Notes under the pieces: generated by a model | Database searches by the model: none | Seen by the model: only the letters and a program-made list of their open reading frames with translations | Told to the model about the DNA's origin: nothing | Source of the DNA: Frankia sp. AgB1.9 | Lineage (GTDB): Bacteria > Actinomycetota > Actinomycetes > Frankiales > Frankiaceae | Direction: 5' to 3' | NCBI RefSeq assembly: GCF_016786355.1 | Contig: NZ_JADWYX010000100.1 | Location: 1 to 34,885 of the forward strand | Length of the DNA: 34,885 nucleotides | Shown: positions 15,671-23,274 of the stretch, in pieces | Numbering within the stretch: the stretch's first letter is position 1 | Layout of the letters: every line of letters starts with the position of its first letter | Program-made: the position numbers and the translations under genes

Positions 15671-16908
15671 ACCGCGACGCCCTTTACCTCTGCCCCGCAG
15701 ACCGGGTCGGCGCCCGCGACCAGTCGGAAGGTGCTGCCCTCGAACTGCGTGATCCAGACACAGTTGTCGACGCCGGCGATGATGTTCTCGCGGTCGTTGA
15801 TGTCGATCTTACGGCCGCCGAGCAGGCCGAGGGCTCCCCAGTCGTGGACCTTGGAAAGGGCGGTGATCAGGGTCGCGGAGCTGGGGGCGCCGCCGGCGTC
15901 CTTGAGGCCTCGGACGAGCAGGCCGATCGAGGCATAGCCGTTGTACTCCGCGTAGGTCGGGGCACCGGTCGTCCCGGTCGCGCCCAGATCCGAGACGAAC
16001 TGCTTCGTGGCCGCGCTCTGCATCTCGACCGGCTCGTACGCCAACGAGAAGTAGACGTTCTGGGCCGCGGCCGTCGCGCCCGGCCCGGCGCCGAGGAGGT
16101 CGCCACCGTAGCCGACCGGGAGCAGCGCGGCCTTGAGGTCGACGCCCTGCTGCCGCAGCGCCGTGATCAGGGCGAAGGAGGTGTTGGGCGCGGTCGCCGA
16201 GGTCACGCCGTTGACGCCGGCGTCCTTCATCGCGAGCGAGACGGGACCGACGTCGGTGCTGCCCAGCGGGAACTGGGCGTTGACGTAGCCGACCTTCAGC
16301 CCGGCCGCCTGGGCCGACGCCGCCGAGGACTTGGCGCCGGCGGCGGACTGCGGCGAGGCGCCGTAACCGATCGTTCCCACCGTGGTGACGCCGCGCGCCT
16401 TGAAGAACTGTCCGACGGTGGTGGCCACCTTCGTCTGGTGCAGCGCGCCGAGGACCGGGAACATGCTCAGAGTCGTCGACCACTCCGGCCCGTCCGACCC
16501 GGAGCCGATCACGGGAACGTTGTGCGCCGCGAGGTAGGGCGCGGCGATGAACGTCAACGCCGACTGGGCGATGACCGCTGTCACGTGATCCTGGGTGACG
16601 AGTTTCTGCGCGGCGCTCAGTGCCGTCGTCGGGGAGGTCTGGGTGTCGGCCAGCACGTATTTGATGGTGTAGCCGTTACGGGCCGCGTACTGAATACCGG
16701 CCTTTATCCCATTGATCGCGGACTTGTTCGTCGACGCGGCCGCGCCGGTGTCATCGACTAACACCCCGATTGTCAGCTTCTGGCTGGCGGAGCTCGAGCC
16801 GCCGGCTGGAGTCGTCGGGCTCCCCGACGAGCTTCCACACCCAGCGGCCGTCAGCGCGGCTGCCGCCACGGCGACCGCCGCCGTCAGCGCCTTCCGTCCG
16901 GAAAACAT
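15664..16908 (-). CDS. Branched-chain amino-acid-type ABC substrate-binding lipoprotein, 414 aa
   Basis: The lipobox LTAAGC (Cys24) follows a Lys/Arg n-region and an Ala-rich core. A Ser/Gly/Pro linker leads to a type I periplasmic-binding fold (PF13458/Peripla_BP_6) with the start signature KLTIGVLVDDTGAAAS at about residue 44. The family binds amino acids, but in soil actinobacteria it also binds aromatic acids and amides. No LivH/M/F/G permease or ATPase genes are near, so it is an orphan component here. It is divergent from a LysR regulator (192 bp), which probably controls it, and lies upstream of a secreted carboxylesterase on the same strand. Confidence 0.93.
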   Translation of the reverse strand: MFSGRKALTAAVAVAAAALTAAGCGSSSGSPTTPAGGSSSASQKLTIGVLVDDTGAAASTNKSAINGIKAGIQYAARNGYTIKYVLADTQTSPTTALSAAQKLVTQDHVTAVIAQSALTFIAAPYLAAHNVPVIGSGSDGPEWSTTLSMFPVLGALHQTKVATTVGQFFKARGVTTVGTIGYGASPQSAAGAKSSAASAQAAGLKVGYVNAQFPLGSTDVGPVSLAMKDAGVNGVTSATAPNTSFALITALRQQGVDLKAALLPVGYGGDLLGAGPGATAAAQNVYFSLAYEPVEMQSAATKQFVSDLGATGTTGAPTYAEYNGYASIGLLVRGLKDAGGAPSSATLITALSKVHDWGALGLLGGRKIDINDRENIIAGVDNCVWITQFEGSTFRLVAGADPVCGAEVKGVAVS

Positions 16909-17100
16909 CTATTCCGCCTCACTCTCGTCGTCACCAGCTGAGGTCCACGACCGGCTCTCGGCGGCCGTCGCTCGCTCGCCAGGCGGACTCGGCTCTCCAG
17001 GCGGACTCGGCCCTCACCACATAGCGCATGCTGCGTTGCGTTCGTTATGCACTAGTCGACGCGTCGGTAGCGAGCCCGGGCCGACTAGATTCATGCAGCG
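16909..17100. promoter_or_regulatory. Divergent control region between binding-protein and LysR genes
   Basis: It contains an 18-bp tandem repeat (16980-17015) and an imperfect dyad CATAGCG (17020-17026) / CGTTATG (17043-17049), of LysR-site size. A putative LysR -10, TAGATT (17086-17091), lies 9 nt before the ATG at 17101. LysR proteins usually bind between divergent genes to repress themselves and activate the target. The exact site is not proven. Confidence 0.4.
16980..17015. repeat. 18-bp tandem direct repeat in the LysR/SBP promoter region
   Basis: CAGGCGGACTCGGCTCTC (16980-16997) is immediately followed by CAGGCGGACTCGGCCCTC (16998-17015), 17 of 18 identical. It lies inside the divergent spacer, upstream of the binding-protein gene. 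It may be tandem protein-binding sites or a recent duplication. Confidence 0.7.
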
Positions 17101-18015
17101 ATGAATGAGAAGACAGCCGCCGCCGCGCTCGTGCCGGAACTCGCCCAGCTCGCCGCGCTCGGCGTGGAGCGCTCCATCACGCGGGCGGCGGCCCGGTCAG
17201 CCACGAGCCAGCCCACACTCAGCCGCGCGGTTCGGCGCTGGGAGGACGCGCTCGGCGTGCGCCTGGTCGAACCGCACGGCCGCGGCATCCGGCTCACCCC
17301 GGAAGGCGGCCTGCTGACCGCCGCAGCTGGCGAGGCCTTCCGCCTGATGGAGACCGCCGTGCGCCGGGCCCGCGGCGAGGCACCCGCGCCCACGCTCACG
17401 ATCGCGTTCCTGCGATCGCTCGGCCCGCCGGTGGTGGGCGAGCTCGTCTCGTCGTTCCTGCGGGAGCATCCGGGTGTCCTGATCGCGCACCTGGAGGCCT
17501 CCACCGCGGCGGTGCTCGACGGCATAGACGCACGCCAGATCGACCTCGCGGTGACCGCTCCCCACCCGCCCGGGCGGTTCGGCTGGCTCCACCTGGGCGA
17601 CCAGGCGATCGTGCTGATGGTGCCCGCCACGCATCGACTGGCCGGCCGGAGCACCGTCGGGCTGCGGGAGGTGGCCGACGAGGCCTTCCTGTCCCTCGAC
17701 CACCGCTTCCACACCCGGCAGGTCACCGACGCGCTGTGGGCGGCCGCCGACCTGACGCCGCGGATCACGATGGAGGCCGACGACCTGCGCACGATCGCGA
17801 ACTACGTGTCAGCCGGGCTCGGGCTGGCCCTCGTGCCCGCCGACTCCGCGGCGCACCCGCGCACGGTGAACCTGCCGCTGGCGGAGGCCGGAGCACGCCG
17901 GGAGTTCGGCCTCGCCTGGCGCGCCGCGGACGACCGGCCGCTCACCCGGTCCTTCGTCGACCACGCCCGCGAGCTCAACGAGCGCTATCCAGGATGGGCG
18001 GACATCGACCTCTGA
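17101..18015 (+). CDS. LysR family transcriptional regulator, 304 aa
   Basis: The N-terminal HTH has the pattern GSITRAA, here VERSITRAAARS then SQPTLSRAVRRWEDALGVRL, at about 21-55. A linker follows, with the effector-binding domain from about 88 to 290. In that domain IAFLRSLGPPVVGELV opens the first lobe and YVSAGLGLALVPADSA is the conserved late motif. No Shine-Dalgarno is present; TAGATT 9 nt before the ATG suggests a leaderless transcript. It is divergent from the substrate-binding lipoprotein and likely senses an aromatic or organic-acid inducer taken up by that system. Confidence 0.92.
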   Translation: MNEKTAAAALVPELAQLAALGVERSITRAAARSATSQPTLSRAVRRWEDALGVRLVEPHGRGIRLTPEGGLLTAAAGEAFRLMETAVRRARGEAPAPTLTIAFLRSLGPPVVGELVSSFLREHPGVLIAHLEASTAAVLDGIDARQIDLAVTAPHPPGRFGWLHLGDQAIVLMVPATHRLAGRSTVGLREVADEAFLSLDHRFHTRQVTDALWAAADLTPRITMEADDLRTIANYVSAGLGLALVPADSAAHPRTVNLPLAEAGARREFGLAWRAADDRPLTRSFVDHARELNERYPGWADIDL

Positions 18016-18056
18016 CGCCTGGCGCGGCCAGCCGGACGGCGAGCCCGCCAGCCGGC

Positions 18057-18854
18057 TCAGGCGAGCAGCTCGGTCAGAGCGTCGGCGATCGCGGTCATTC
18101 CCGCCAGGTTCGGATGAAACGAAGCCCCGGTGCGTTCGACCTCCGGCACGAAGCTGAAGACCCACGGGTCCTGGGCGGTGCCGCCCAGCTCGTGCCCCTC
18201 GCTGAGCACGGAGGCCGCCAGCAGCTCGGCGCCGGCGCGCTTCGCGGCCCGCTCGTGGGCCTCCCGCAGCGCCGCCTGCACGCGCAGCAACGCCGTCAGT
18301 TCCTCGGCCGAGAAAGGCACGTCGACGCCCGGCCGAGTGTCGTCCCCGAGGCTGGTCAGATAGTCCACGAGGATCACGCGGCTGCGCGGGGCGCGTCGGC
18401 GCGCCTCGTCCACGATGCCGGCCAGACCGTCCGCGACCTGCTCCACCTCGGCGTCCGTCGGGTCCGGGATGCCGGTGGCGCCCAGCATCTCGTCCAGCAT
18501 CCGCACCATCACGCCGTCCGGGTCGTGGCTGCGCCACGCGGCGGCCAGCACCGAGCCCACGAACCGCAGGTCGTTGCCGCCGGCCGTGACCGTGACGAGG
18601 TCAGCGTCGGCGGGGAGGCCGTCGATCTGCGGCGCGAACCGGGCACCTCGCATCGTCGTCTGCGGGCTGCGCAGGATGGTCTCGGTGGTCGCGCCCGAAA
18701 CGGTGAGGTCCACGAGCCGCGCGCCGAGCTGTTCCGCGCACAGGTGCGCGTAGTTGCGGGCCGACCGCATCGCGGCGGCGTCCTCCACCGGCTCGATGCC
18801 GGGGCCCGCGGCGTAGGAGCTCCCGAGCGCGGCGATGATCTTCGGCGCAGCCAT
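18057..18854 (-). CDS. SGNH/GDSL hydrolase, 265 aa
   Basis: Block I is ALGSSYAAGPG (9-19), where the usual GDS is GSS and the nucleophile should be Ser13. Block III is GGND at 92-95. Block V has His247 in SFHPN, with the usual Asp two or three residues before it not clearly present. The family cleaves esters (esterase, lipase or acyltransferase). The ATG at 18854 begins directly with the first strand; longer versions would run into the upstream TetR gene. No signal peptide, so it is cytosolic. It is 80 bp downstream of the TetR gene on the same strand and convergent with LysR (41 bp). Confidence 0.87.
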   Translation of the reverse strand: MAAPKIIAALGSSYAAGPGIEPVEDAAAMRSARNYAHLCAEQLGARLVDLTVSGATTETILRSPQTTMRGARFAPQIDGLPADADLVTVTAGGNDLRFVGSVLAAAWRSHDPDGVMVRMLDEMLGATGIPDPTDAEVEQVADGLAGIVDEARRRAPRSRVILVDYLTSLGDDTRPGVDVPFSAEELTALLRVQAALREAHERAAKRAGAELLAASVLSEGHELGGTAQDPWVFSFVPEVERTGASFHPNLAGMTAIADALTELLA

Positions 18855-18934
18855 GGGCCGATACTGCCAACTCGCGGTCGACAGACGCGCGGCCAGGCGG
18901 CGCTCCCATGCACGCCTGCATGATTCCGACGAGG

Positions 18935-19600
18935 TCAGGCGGGGGACCCCTTGGCGTCCTGCTCGCCGCGCACGACCGTGTCGGCCAGCAGGTGCAGCCA
19001 TTTGGTGACGAGCGCGTCGGCGTCGACCGCGGTCGCGTCGACGTCCGCGATGGACAGGCCGATGGGGCGAAACAGCCGCCAGCCGAGCGCCACCAGCTGC
19101 AGGAAGGCGGCGAAGACCCGCGCCTCCTCGTCCGGCACCTCGTTGCCGTGCGCGCGAGCGTCGCGGGCGACGATTCCCGCGACCTGGCTGAGCGCGGGCG
19201 ACGGCCCGAAGACATCCGCCGAATAGCCGCCCTCCAGCGCGACCCAGCCCATGATGCGACCAATGCTGTCGTCCGCGATCGTCAGAAAGATGTCGACGAC
19301 GTCGGTGAGTGCCTCGACGTGCTCGAAACGGCCCGCGGAGCGGGCGGCGACACGCTGGTAGACCTCGTGCAGAAGGTCTTCCTTGGTGCCGAGGTACTGA
19401 TAGACGAGGCCGAAGTTCACCCGGGCCGCGTCCGCGACCTCGCGCAGCCGCACATTGGCCGGGCCCTGCTCGGCGATCAGGCGCTGAGCCGCCTCCAGCA
19501 GCGCCTCCCGCACCTCCTGGCGCCCGCGAGGCCGCCGCTCGGCGGCATCCGCGGCGGGCGGCGTACCCGAGGGCTCTGAGGTGTTGCCGCGAACTGCCAC
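18935..19600 (-). CDS. TetR family regulator facing the ALDH-P450-thiolase operon, 221 aa
   Basis: The HTH at about 28-75 includes NVRLREVADAARVNFGLVYQYLGTKEDLLHEV, whose helix is split as VADAARVNFGLVYQYL. A C-terminal ligand domain follows (80-215). The start is GTG at 19600 with TAGGAT 6 nt upstream and no separate ribosome site, so it is probably leaderless. The gene is divergent from the ALDH operon. The only clear inverted repeat in the spacer (19664-19693) overlaps the operon promoter. This strongly suggests it represses that operon until a substrate or acyl-CoA-like ligand binds. The SGNH hydrolase follows on the same strand. Confidence 0.92.
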   Translation of the reverse strand: MAVRGNTSEPSGTPPAADAAERRPRGRQEVREALLEAAQRLIAEQGPANVRLREVADAARVNFGLVYQYLGTKEDLLHEVYQRVAARSAGRFEHVEALTDVVDIFLTIADDSIGRIMGWVALEGGYSADVFGPSPALSQVAGIVARDARAHGNEVPDEEARVFAAFLQLVALGWRLFRPIGLSIADVDATAVDADALVTKWLHLLADTVVRGEQDAKGSPA

Positions 19601-19653
19601 TCCTGGATCCTAGGCCGGTCCGCCCGCGCCGGGCGCTCAGCCTGACCAGGCGC

Positions 19654-19682
19654 TTGCGTGGGTCTAGTCACATGGCTATAGT
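19654..19682 (+). promoter_or_regulatory. Putative promoter of the ALDH-P450-thiolase operon
   Basis: A -35 TTGCGT (19654-19659), a 17-bp spacer and a -10 TATAGT (19677-19682; 5/6 to TATAAT). Transcription would start near 19689, giving a 5' UTR of about 73 nt before GTG 19762. It is among the best sigma-70-like matches in the window. Confidence 0.6.
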
Positions 19683-19693
19683 CGTCTGACTAG
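19664..19693. promoter_or_regulatory. Inverted repeat overlapping the promoter; probable TetR operator
   Basis: CTAGTCA (19664-19670) and TGACTAG (19687-19693) are a perfect 7-bp dyad with a 16-bp centre that contains the -10 TATAGT and a further TAGTC half-element. A repressor bound here would cover the promoter spacer, the -10 and the start point. The adjacent divergent TetR regulator is the natural candidate. Confidence 0.6.
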
Positions 19694-19761
19694 CAACGGT
19701 GAGCGGGTCCGCGAGCCCTCGTCTTCGCGTCGGATACACGTTCAGGGACCGGAGTCCGTCA

Positions 19762-21249
19762 GTGGCTGACACCCTCAGTTTCACGCAGCTGTATATCGAC
19801 GGACGGGCCGTCGACGGAGAATCCGAGCCGCTCGGGGTCGAGGACCCCGCGACCGAGGAGATCTTCACGACCGTGCCCACCGCGTCGCCCGCGCAGGTCG
19901 ACGCGGCGATCGAGGCGGCCCGGCGCGCGTTCGACCGGGGCCCGTGGAGCCGCCAGCCGGTCCACGAGCGGGTGGCCACCCTCGCCCGGATGGCGCAGGT
20001 GCTCGCGGCACGCCGCGCGGAGCTGATCGAGACGGTGATCCGGGAGACCGGCGCGACCCAGCTCGTCGCGCAGTGGGCCCAGGTCGACATGTCCCTCGAC
20101 CAGGCCCGCCAGCTGCCGGAGCTGTTCGCCACGCTGCCCGAGTGGGAGCACAACGAGGTCCCACTCGCGGAGTCGTTCGACCCGGCCGGCCGCGATGTGG
20201 TCATGAGCGTGCGGCGGTACGAGCCGTGCGGCGTCGTCGCCGCCATCACGCCGTACAACTTCCCCCTGCAGACGGGCGTGTGGAAGGTCTTCTCGGCGCT
20301 CGCCGCCGGCTGCTCGGTCATCCTGCGGCCGAGCCCGCTCACGCCCCTGACCGCGCTGGCGCTCGGTGCCGCCGCCCAGGAGGCCGGGCTGCCGCCGGGC
20401 GTGCTCAACGTCGTCGTCGAGGCCGGTTCGACCGGCGCCGAGCTGCTCACCAGCGACCGCCGGGTCGACTGCGTCTCCTTCACCGGGTCGACAGAGGTCG
20501 GCCGGCGCATCGCTGCCCAGGCCGCGCCGACGGTGAAGCGCCTGCTTCTCGAACTGGGCGGCAAGTCGGTGCAGCTCTATCTTCCCGACGCGCTCGACCC
20601 GGGTGCCCTCGAAGCCGGCGTCGCCACGGTCTTCGGGTCGCAGGCGGGTCAGGGCTGTGCGCTGCAGACGCGGGTGCTGGTGCCGCGCGAACGCCTCGAC
20701 GAATGCGTCGAGCGGGCCGGGGCCGTCGCGCGGTCGCTGCGGGTGGGCAATCCGCGTGACCCGGAGACCGCGGTGGGGCCGGTCATCTCCGCCGCGCAGC
20801 GCGACCGCGTCGAACGGCTCGTCGCGGCCGGCGTCGAGGCGGGCGGGACGCTGGTCGCCGGCGGTGAGCGGCCGGCGCGTCTTCCGGTCGGCTACTACGT
20901 CGCCCCGACGGTCGTGCGGGTCGAGGACAACCGCAACCCGCTCGCCCAGCACGAGGTCTTCGGTCCCGTCGTCACCATCCAGGGCTACGACGACCTCGAC
21001 CAGGCCGTCGAGATCACGAACGACTCGGAGTACGGCCTGGCGGCCGGCGTCTACACCGCCGACCTGAAGCTCGGCCTGAGTCTCTCGGACCGGATCCGTA
21101 CCGGCACGGTCCAGATCAACCGAGGCGCTGCCAGCGCCTACACGCCAATGGGCGGTGTGAAGCAGAGCGGGATCGGCCGCGAGCGCGGCGTCGCGGGTTT
21201 CCGGGAGTACCAGGAGCTCAAGCACGTCGTTCTGGCCGGCGCCCGCTGA
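19762..21249 (+). CDS. Aldehyde dehydrogenase family protein, 495 aa
   Basis: An NAD(P)-dependent aldehyde dehydrogenase. Motifs: TPYNFP with Asn166, nucleotide-binding FTGSTEVGRR (about 240-249), general base Glu264 in LELGGKS, catalytic Cys299 in SQAGQGCAL, and late EVFGPVVTI. The coenzyme-binding KPSE-type lysine is Arg here (ILRPSPLTP). GTG 19762 is chosen because GGAG lies 7 nt before it and homology begins soon after; a GTG at 19699 would add 21 unlikely residues. It is the first gene of the TetR-controlled operon; the ferredoxin follows 16 bp later. It likely oxidises an aldehyde released by the downstream P450 or thiolase-fold enzyme. Confidence 0.93.
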   Translation: MADTLSFTQLYIDGRAVDGESEPLGVEDPATEEIFTTVPTASPAQVDAAIEAARRAFDRGPWSRQPVHERVATLARMAQVLAARRAELIETVIRETGATQLVAQWAQVDMSLDQARQLPELFATLPEWEHNEVPLAESFDPAGRDVVMSVRRYEPCGVVAAITPYNFPLQTGVWKVFSALAAGCSVILRPSPLTPLTALALGAAAQEAGLPPGVLNVVVEAGSTGAELLTSDRRVDCVSFTGSTEVGRRIAAQAAPTVKRLLLELGGKSVQLYLPDALDPGALEAGVATVFGSQAGQGCALQTRVLVPRERLDECVERAGAVARSLRVGNPRDPETAVGPVISAAQRDRVERLVAAGVEAGGTLVAGGERPARLPVGYYVAPTVVRVEDNRNPLAQHEVFGPVVTIQGYDDLDQAVEITNDSEYGLAAGVYTADLKLGLSLSDRIRTGTVQINRGAASAYTPMGGVKQSGIGRERGVAGFREYQELKHVVLAGAR

Positions 21250-21265
21250 CGATCGGAACGGGGAC

Positions 21266-21469
21266 ATGGAGAAATCAGGCCTGGCCTTCTCGGTCGACCG
21301 GGAGTCGTGCCTGGGATCAGGCTCCTGCGCCTTCCACGCGCCGGGAACCTTCGATCTCGACGACGACCTGAAGGTCGTCCTGCTGGCCGACGGCGACCCG
21401 GACACCGCCGTCGCCGCCGCCATCGACTCCTGCCCGTCGGGAGCGCTCAGACGCAAGGAGACGGGATGA
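21266..21469 (+). CDS. 3Fe-4S type ferredoxin, 67 aa
   Basis: A small acidic ferredoxin of the kind that serves actinobacterial P450s. The cluster ligands are Cys15 and Cys21 (C-x5-C, with the position of the fourth ligand replaced as in 3Fe-4S forms) and Cys56 followed by Pro. The ATG is preceded by a GGAACGGGG stretch. The stop overlaps the next gene's start by ATGA, so translation is coupled. The likely partner is the P450 encoded at 22015. No ferredoxin reductase is in the operon, so it must be supplied from elsewhere. Confidence 0.93.
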   Translation: MEKSGLAFSVDRESCLGSGSCAFHAPGTFDLDDDLKVVLLADGDPDTAVAAAIDSCPSGALRRKETG

Positions 21470-21936
21470 CCGGCAACGACACGACCACCAGCGCCAGCGA
21501 AGCCGGCGCCGCGGGATATACCGCCCCCGACCTGGCGCTTTTCGGCGACGGGCACGTCGAGCGCTATCTCCAGACGGACGGCGCCGTCGGGCACGCCTGG
21601 AACGGCGTCACCTGCCTGCTGCTGTGGACGGTCGGCCGGCGGACGGGCCAGCGGCGGGTGAACCCGCTCATCTACGGCCGCGACGGCGACGACTACCTGG
21701 TGATCGCCTCCCAGGGCGGGTCGCCGAACCACCCCGGCTGGTACCACAACCTGCTCGCCCAGCCCGAGGTAGAGGTGCAGGTGGCGGCGGACCGGTTCAC
21801 CGCGCGGGCGCGTACCGCCGAGGGCGAGGAGCGCGACCGGCTCTGGACGCTGATGGCGGCGCGCTGGCCGAACTACGACGAGTACACGAAGCGGACGACC
21901 CGGCGGATTCCCGTGGTCGTCCTGGAACGCGCCTGA
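21466..21936 (+). CDS. F420-dependent (Ddn-like) nitroreductase-family protein, 156 aa
   Basis: The PF04075 split-barrel family shows GRRTGQRR (57-64), then NPLIYGRDGDDYLVIASQGG, and SPNHPGWYHNL (86-96), then EVEVQV. These are the deazaflavin-binding and substrate-pocket elements known from Ddn of Mycobacterium. AAGGAG precedes the ATG, which overlaps the ferredoxin stop. Members use F420H2 to reduce enones, quinones or nitro groups. Within this operon a reduction of an alpha,beta-unsaturated ketone is plausible (inference). Confidence 0.92.
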   Translation: MTGNDTTTSASEAGAAGYTAPDLALFGDGHVERYLQTDGAVGHAWNGVTCLLLWTVGRRTGQRRVNPLIYGRDGDDYLVIASQGGSPNHPGWYHNLLAQPEVEVQVAADRFTARARTAEGEERDRLWTLMAARWPNYDEYTKRTTRRIPVVVLERA

Positions 21937-22013
21937 TGCCCGCCGCCGAACCGAACACGGAACTCGCAGACCCGGGCCGAAGCCGTTCCCGGACACGACA
22001 GGGGCTGGACTGA
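21936..22013 (+). CDS. Possible 25-aa coupling ORF between Ddn-like and P450 genes
   Basis: An ATG overlaps the preceding TGA (TGATG). A 25-codon frame rich in Arg, Ser and Pro then fills the whole gap and stops with TGA one base before the P450 ATG at 22015. The P450 itself has only a weak ribosome site (AGGGG, 11 nt away). The ORF could pass ribosomes on to the P450 start. The peptide resembles nothing known, and a chance frame cannot be excluded. Confidence 0.35.
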   Translation: MPAAEPNTELADPGRSRSRTRQGLD

Positions 22014-22014
22014 C

Positions 22015-23274
22015 ATGAGCGACATCGCGACCCTGGACCCACAGCGCATCCGCGAGCTGTTCGACCTGCGCAGCGACGTCTACGCGAACCGCGGCGGTGG
22101 CTTCGACCTCGACTTCTACCCGGAGCTGCACCGGCTTCGCGAGACCGGCCCGGTGCACCCCGGCATCGTCGGGCCGCTCGTCGGCTATCACGGCGAGGCC
22201 TTCTTCCAGGGCCTCCCCTTCCCCGACCTTCCGCACTTCTCGGTGTTCGACTTCGCCACCTGCCAGGACGTGCTGCGTGACGGCGACACCTTCGTCTCCA
22301 AGCCGACCGCGCCGGGCCCGGAGCTCGACCTGAGTGACAGCGTGATGCTGTACTTCGACGGCGACCGGCACCGGCGGTACCGCGCGCTGGTCCAGTCGTC
22401 GTTCGTCCCGAAGCGCGGTGCCTGGTGGTCCGAGCGCTGGATCGAGAGCACCGTGCAGGAGCTCATCGACACGTTCGAGCGCAACGGGCGCGCGGACCTC
22501 AACGTCGAGTTCTGCGCCCCGATCCCGCTGCTGACGATCTGCGGCAGCTTCGGGATCGGGGTCGCCGACGCGCTGCGGGTCCGCGAGGCCGCGACGTCGG
22601 ACGGCGGTGACCGCGCGCTGCTCGCCAGCATCCTGATGCCCATCATCAGCGAACGGCGCAAGGAGCCGCGGGACGACATCATCAGCGTGCTCGTCCAAGC
22701 CGAGGTCGCCGAGGGTGACGGTCCACGCCAGGTCCTCTCCGACGTCGACATCCTGGGCTTCGCGCTGCTGCTGCTGGCCGCCGGCTCGGGCACTACCTGG
22801 AAGCAGATGGGCATCACCCTGCTCGCGCTGCTGCGTCATCCACGCTGGCTGGAGGCCGTCCGCGCCGACCGGACGCTGCTGCGCCCGGCGATCGAGGAGT
22901 CGCTGCGCTGGATGCCCACCGACCCGATGTTCACCCGGTACGCCCTGCGGGACACCGAGCTCGGCGGGGTCGCGATCCCGGCCCGGTCCGTGGTGCACCT
23001 GTGCTTCGCCGCGGCGAACCGGGACCCGGCCCGCTGGGAGCGCCCCGACGAGTTCGACCCGTCCCGCCCACCGGGCGCGCACCTCGGCTTCGGCGGCGGC
23101 CCGCACATCTGCCTGGGGATGCACGTCGCCCGAGCCGAGATCCACACCGCGATCGACGCGCTGCTCGACCGCCTGCCCGGCCTTCGCCTCGACGAGGACG
23201 CCGAGGCGCCGCAGATCATCGGCATGTACGAGCGCGGTCCGACCTCGGTGCCGGTGGTCTGGGACACGCCATGA
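22015..23274 (+). CDS. Cytochrome P450 with atypical I-helix (AGSGTT), 419 aa
   Basis: The haem loop FGGGPHICLG (359-368, Cys366), ExxR E295-R298 and the C-helix DGDRHRRYRALV all identify a P450. The I-helix reads AAGSGTTW (255-262): the acidic residue of AGx(D/E)TT, which helps protonate bound oxygen, is Gly258. Thr260 and Thr261 are kept. Such a change can mark substrate-assisted or non-hydroxylating chemistry. The gene overlaps the DUF35 gene by ATGA. The adjacent ferredoxin is its likely electron donor. The substrate is probably a CoA ester or hydrophobic acid, judging by the DUF35/thiolase neighbours (inference). Confidence 0.94.
   Translation: MSDIATLDPQRIRELFDLRSDVYANRGGGFDLDFYPELHRLRETGPVHPGIVGPLVGYHGEAFFQGLPFPDLPHFSVFDFATCQDVLRDGDTFVSKPTAPGPELDLSDSVMLYFDGDRHRRYRALVQSSFVPKRGAWWSERWIESTVQELIDTFERNGRADLNVEFCAPIPLLTICGSFGIGVADALRVREAATSDGGDRALLASILMPIISERRKEPRDDIISVLVQAEVAEGDGPRQVLSDVDILGFALLLLAAGSGTTWKQMGITLLALLRHPRWLEAVRADRTLLRPAIEESLRWMPTDPMFTRYALRDTELGGVAIPARSVVHLCFAAANRDPARWERPDEFDPSRPPGAHLGFGGGPHICLGMHVARAEIHTAIDALLDRLPGLRLDEDAEAPQIIGMYERGPTSVPVVWDTP

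Noticed and set aside
19759..23145. A 1128-codon open frame on the minus strand opposite the ALDH-P450 operon
   Set aside because: It has no recognisable domain, is rich in Arg/Val/Gly/Asp, and mirrors strong coding signals on the plus strand. High GC removes stop codons from antisense frames.
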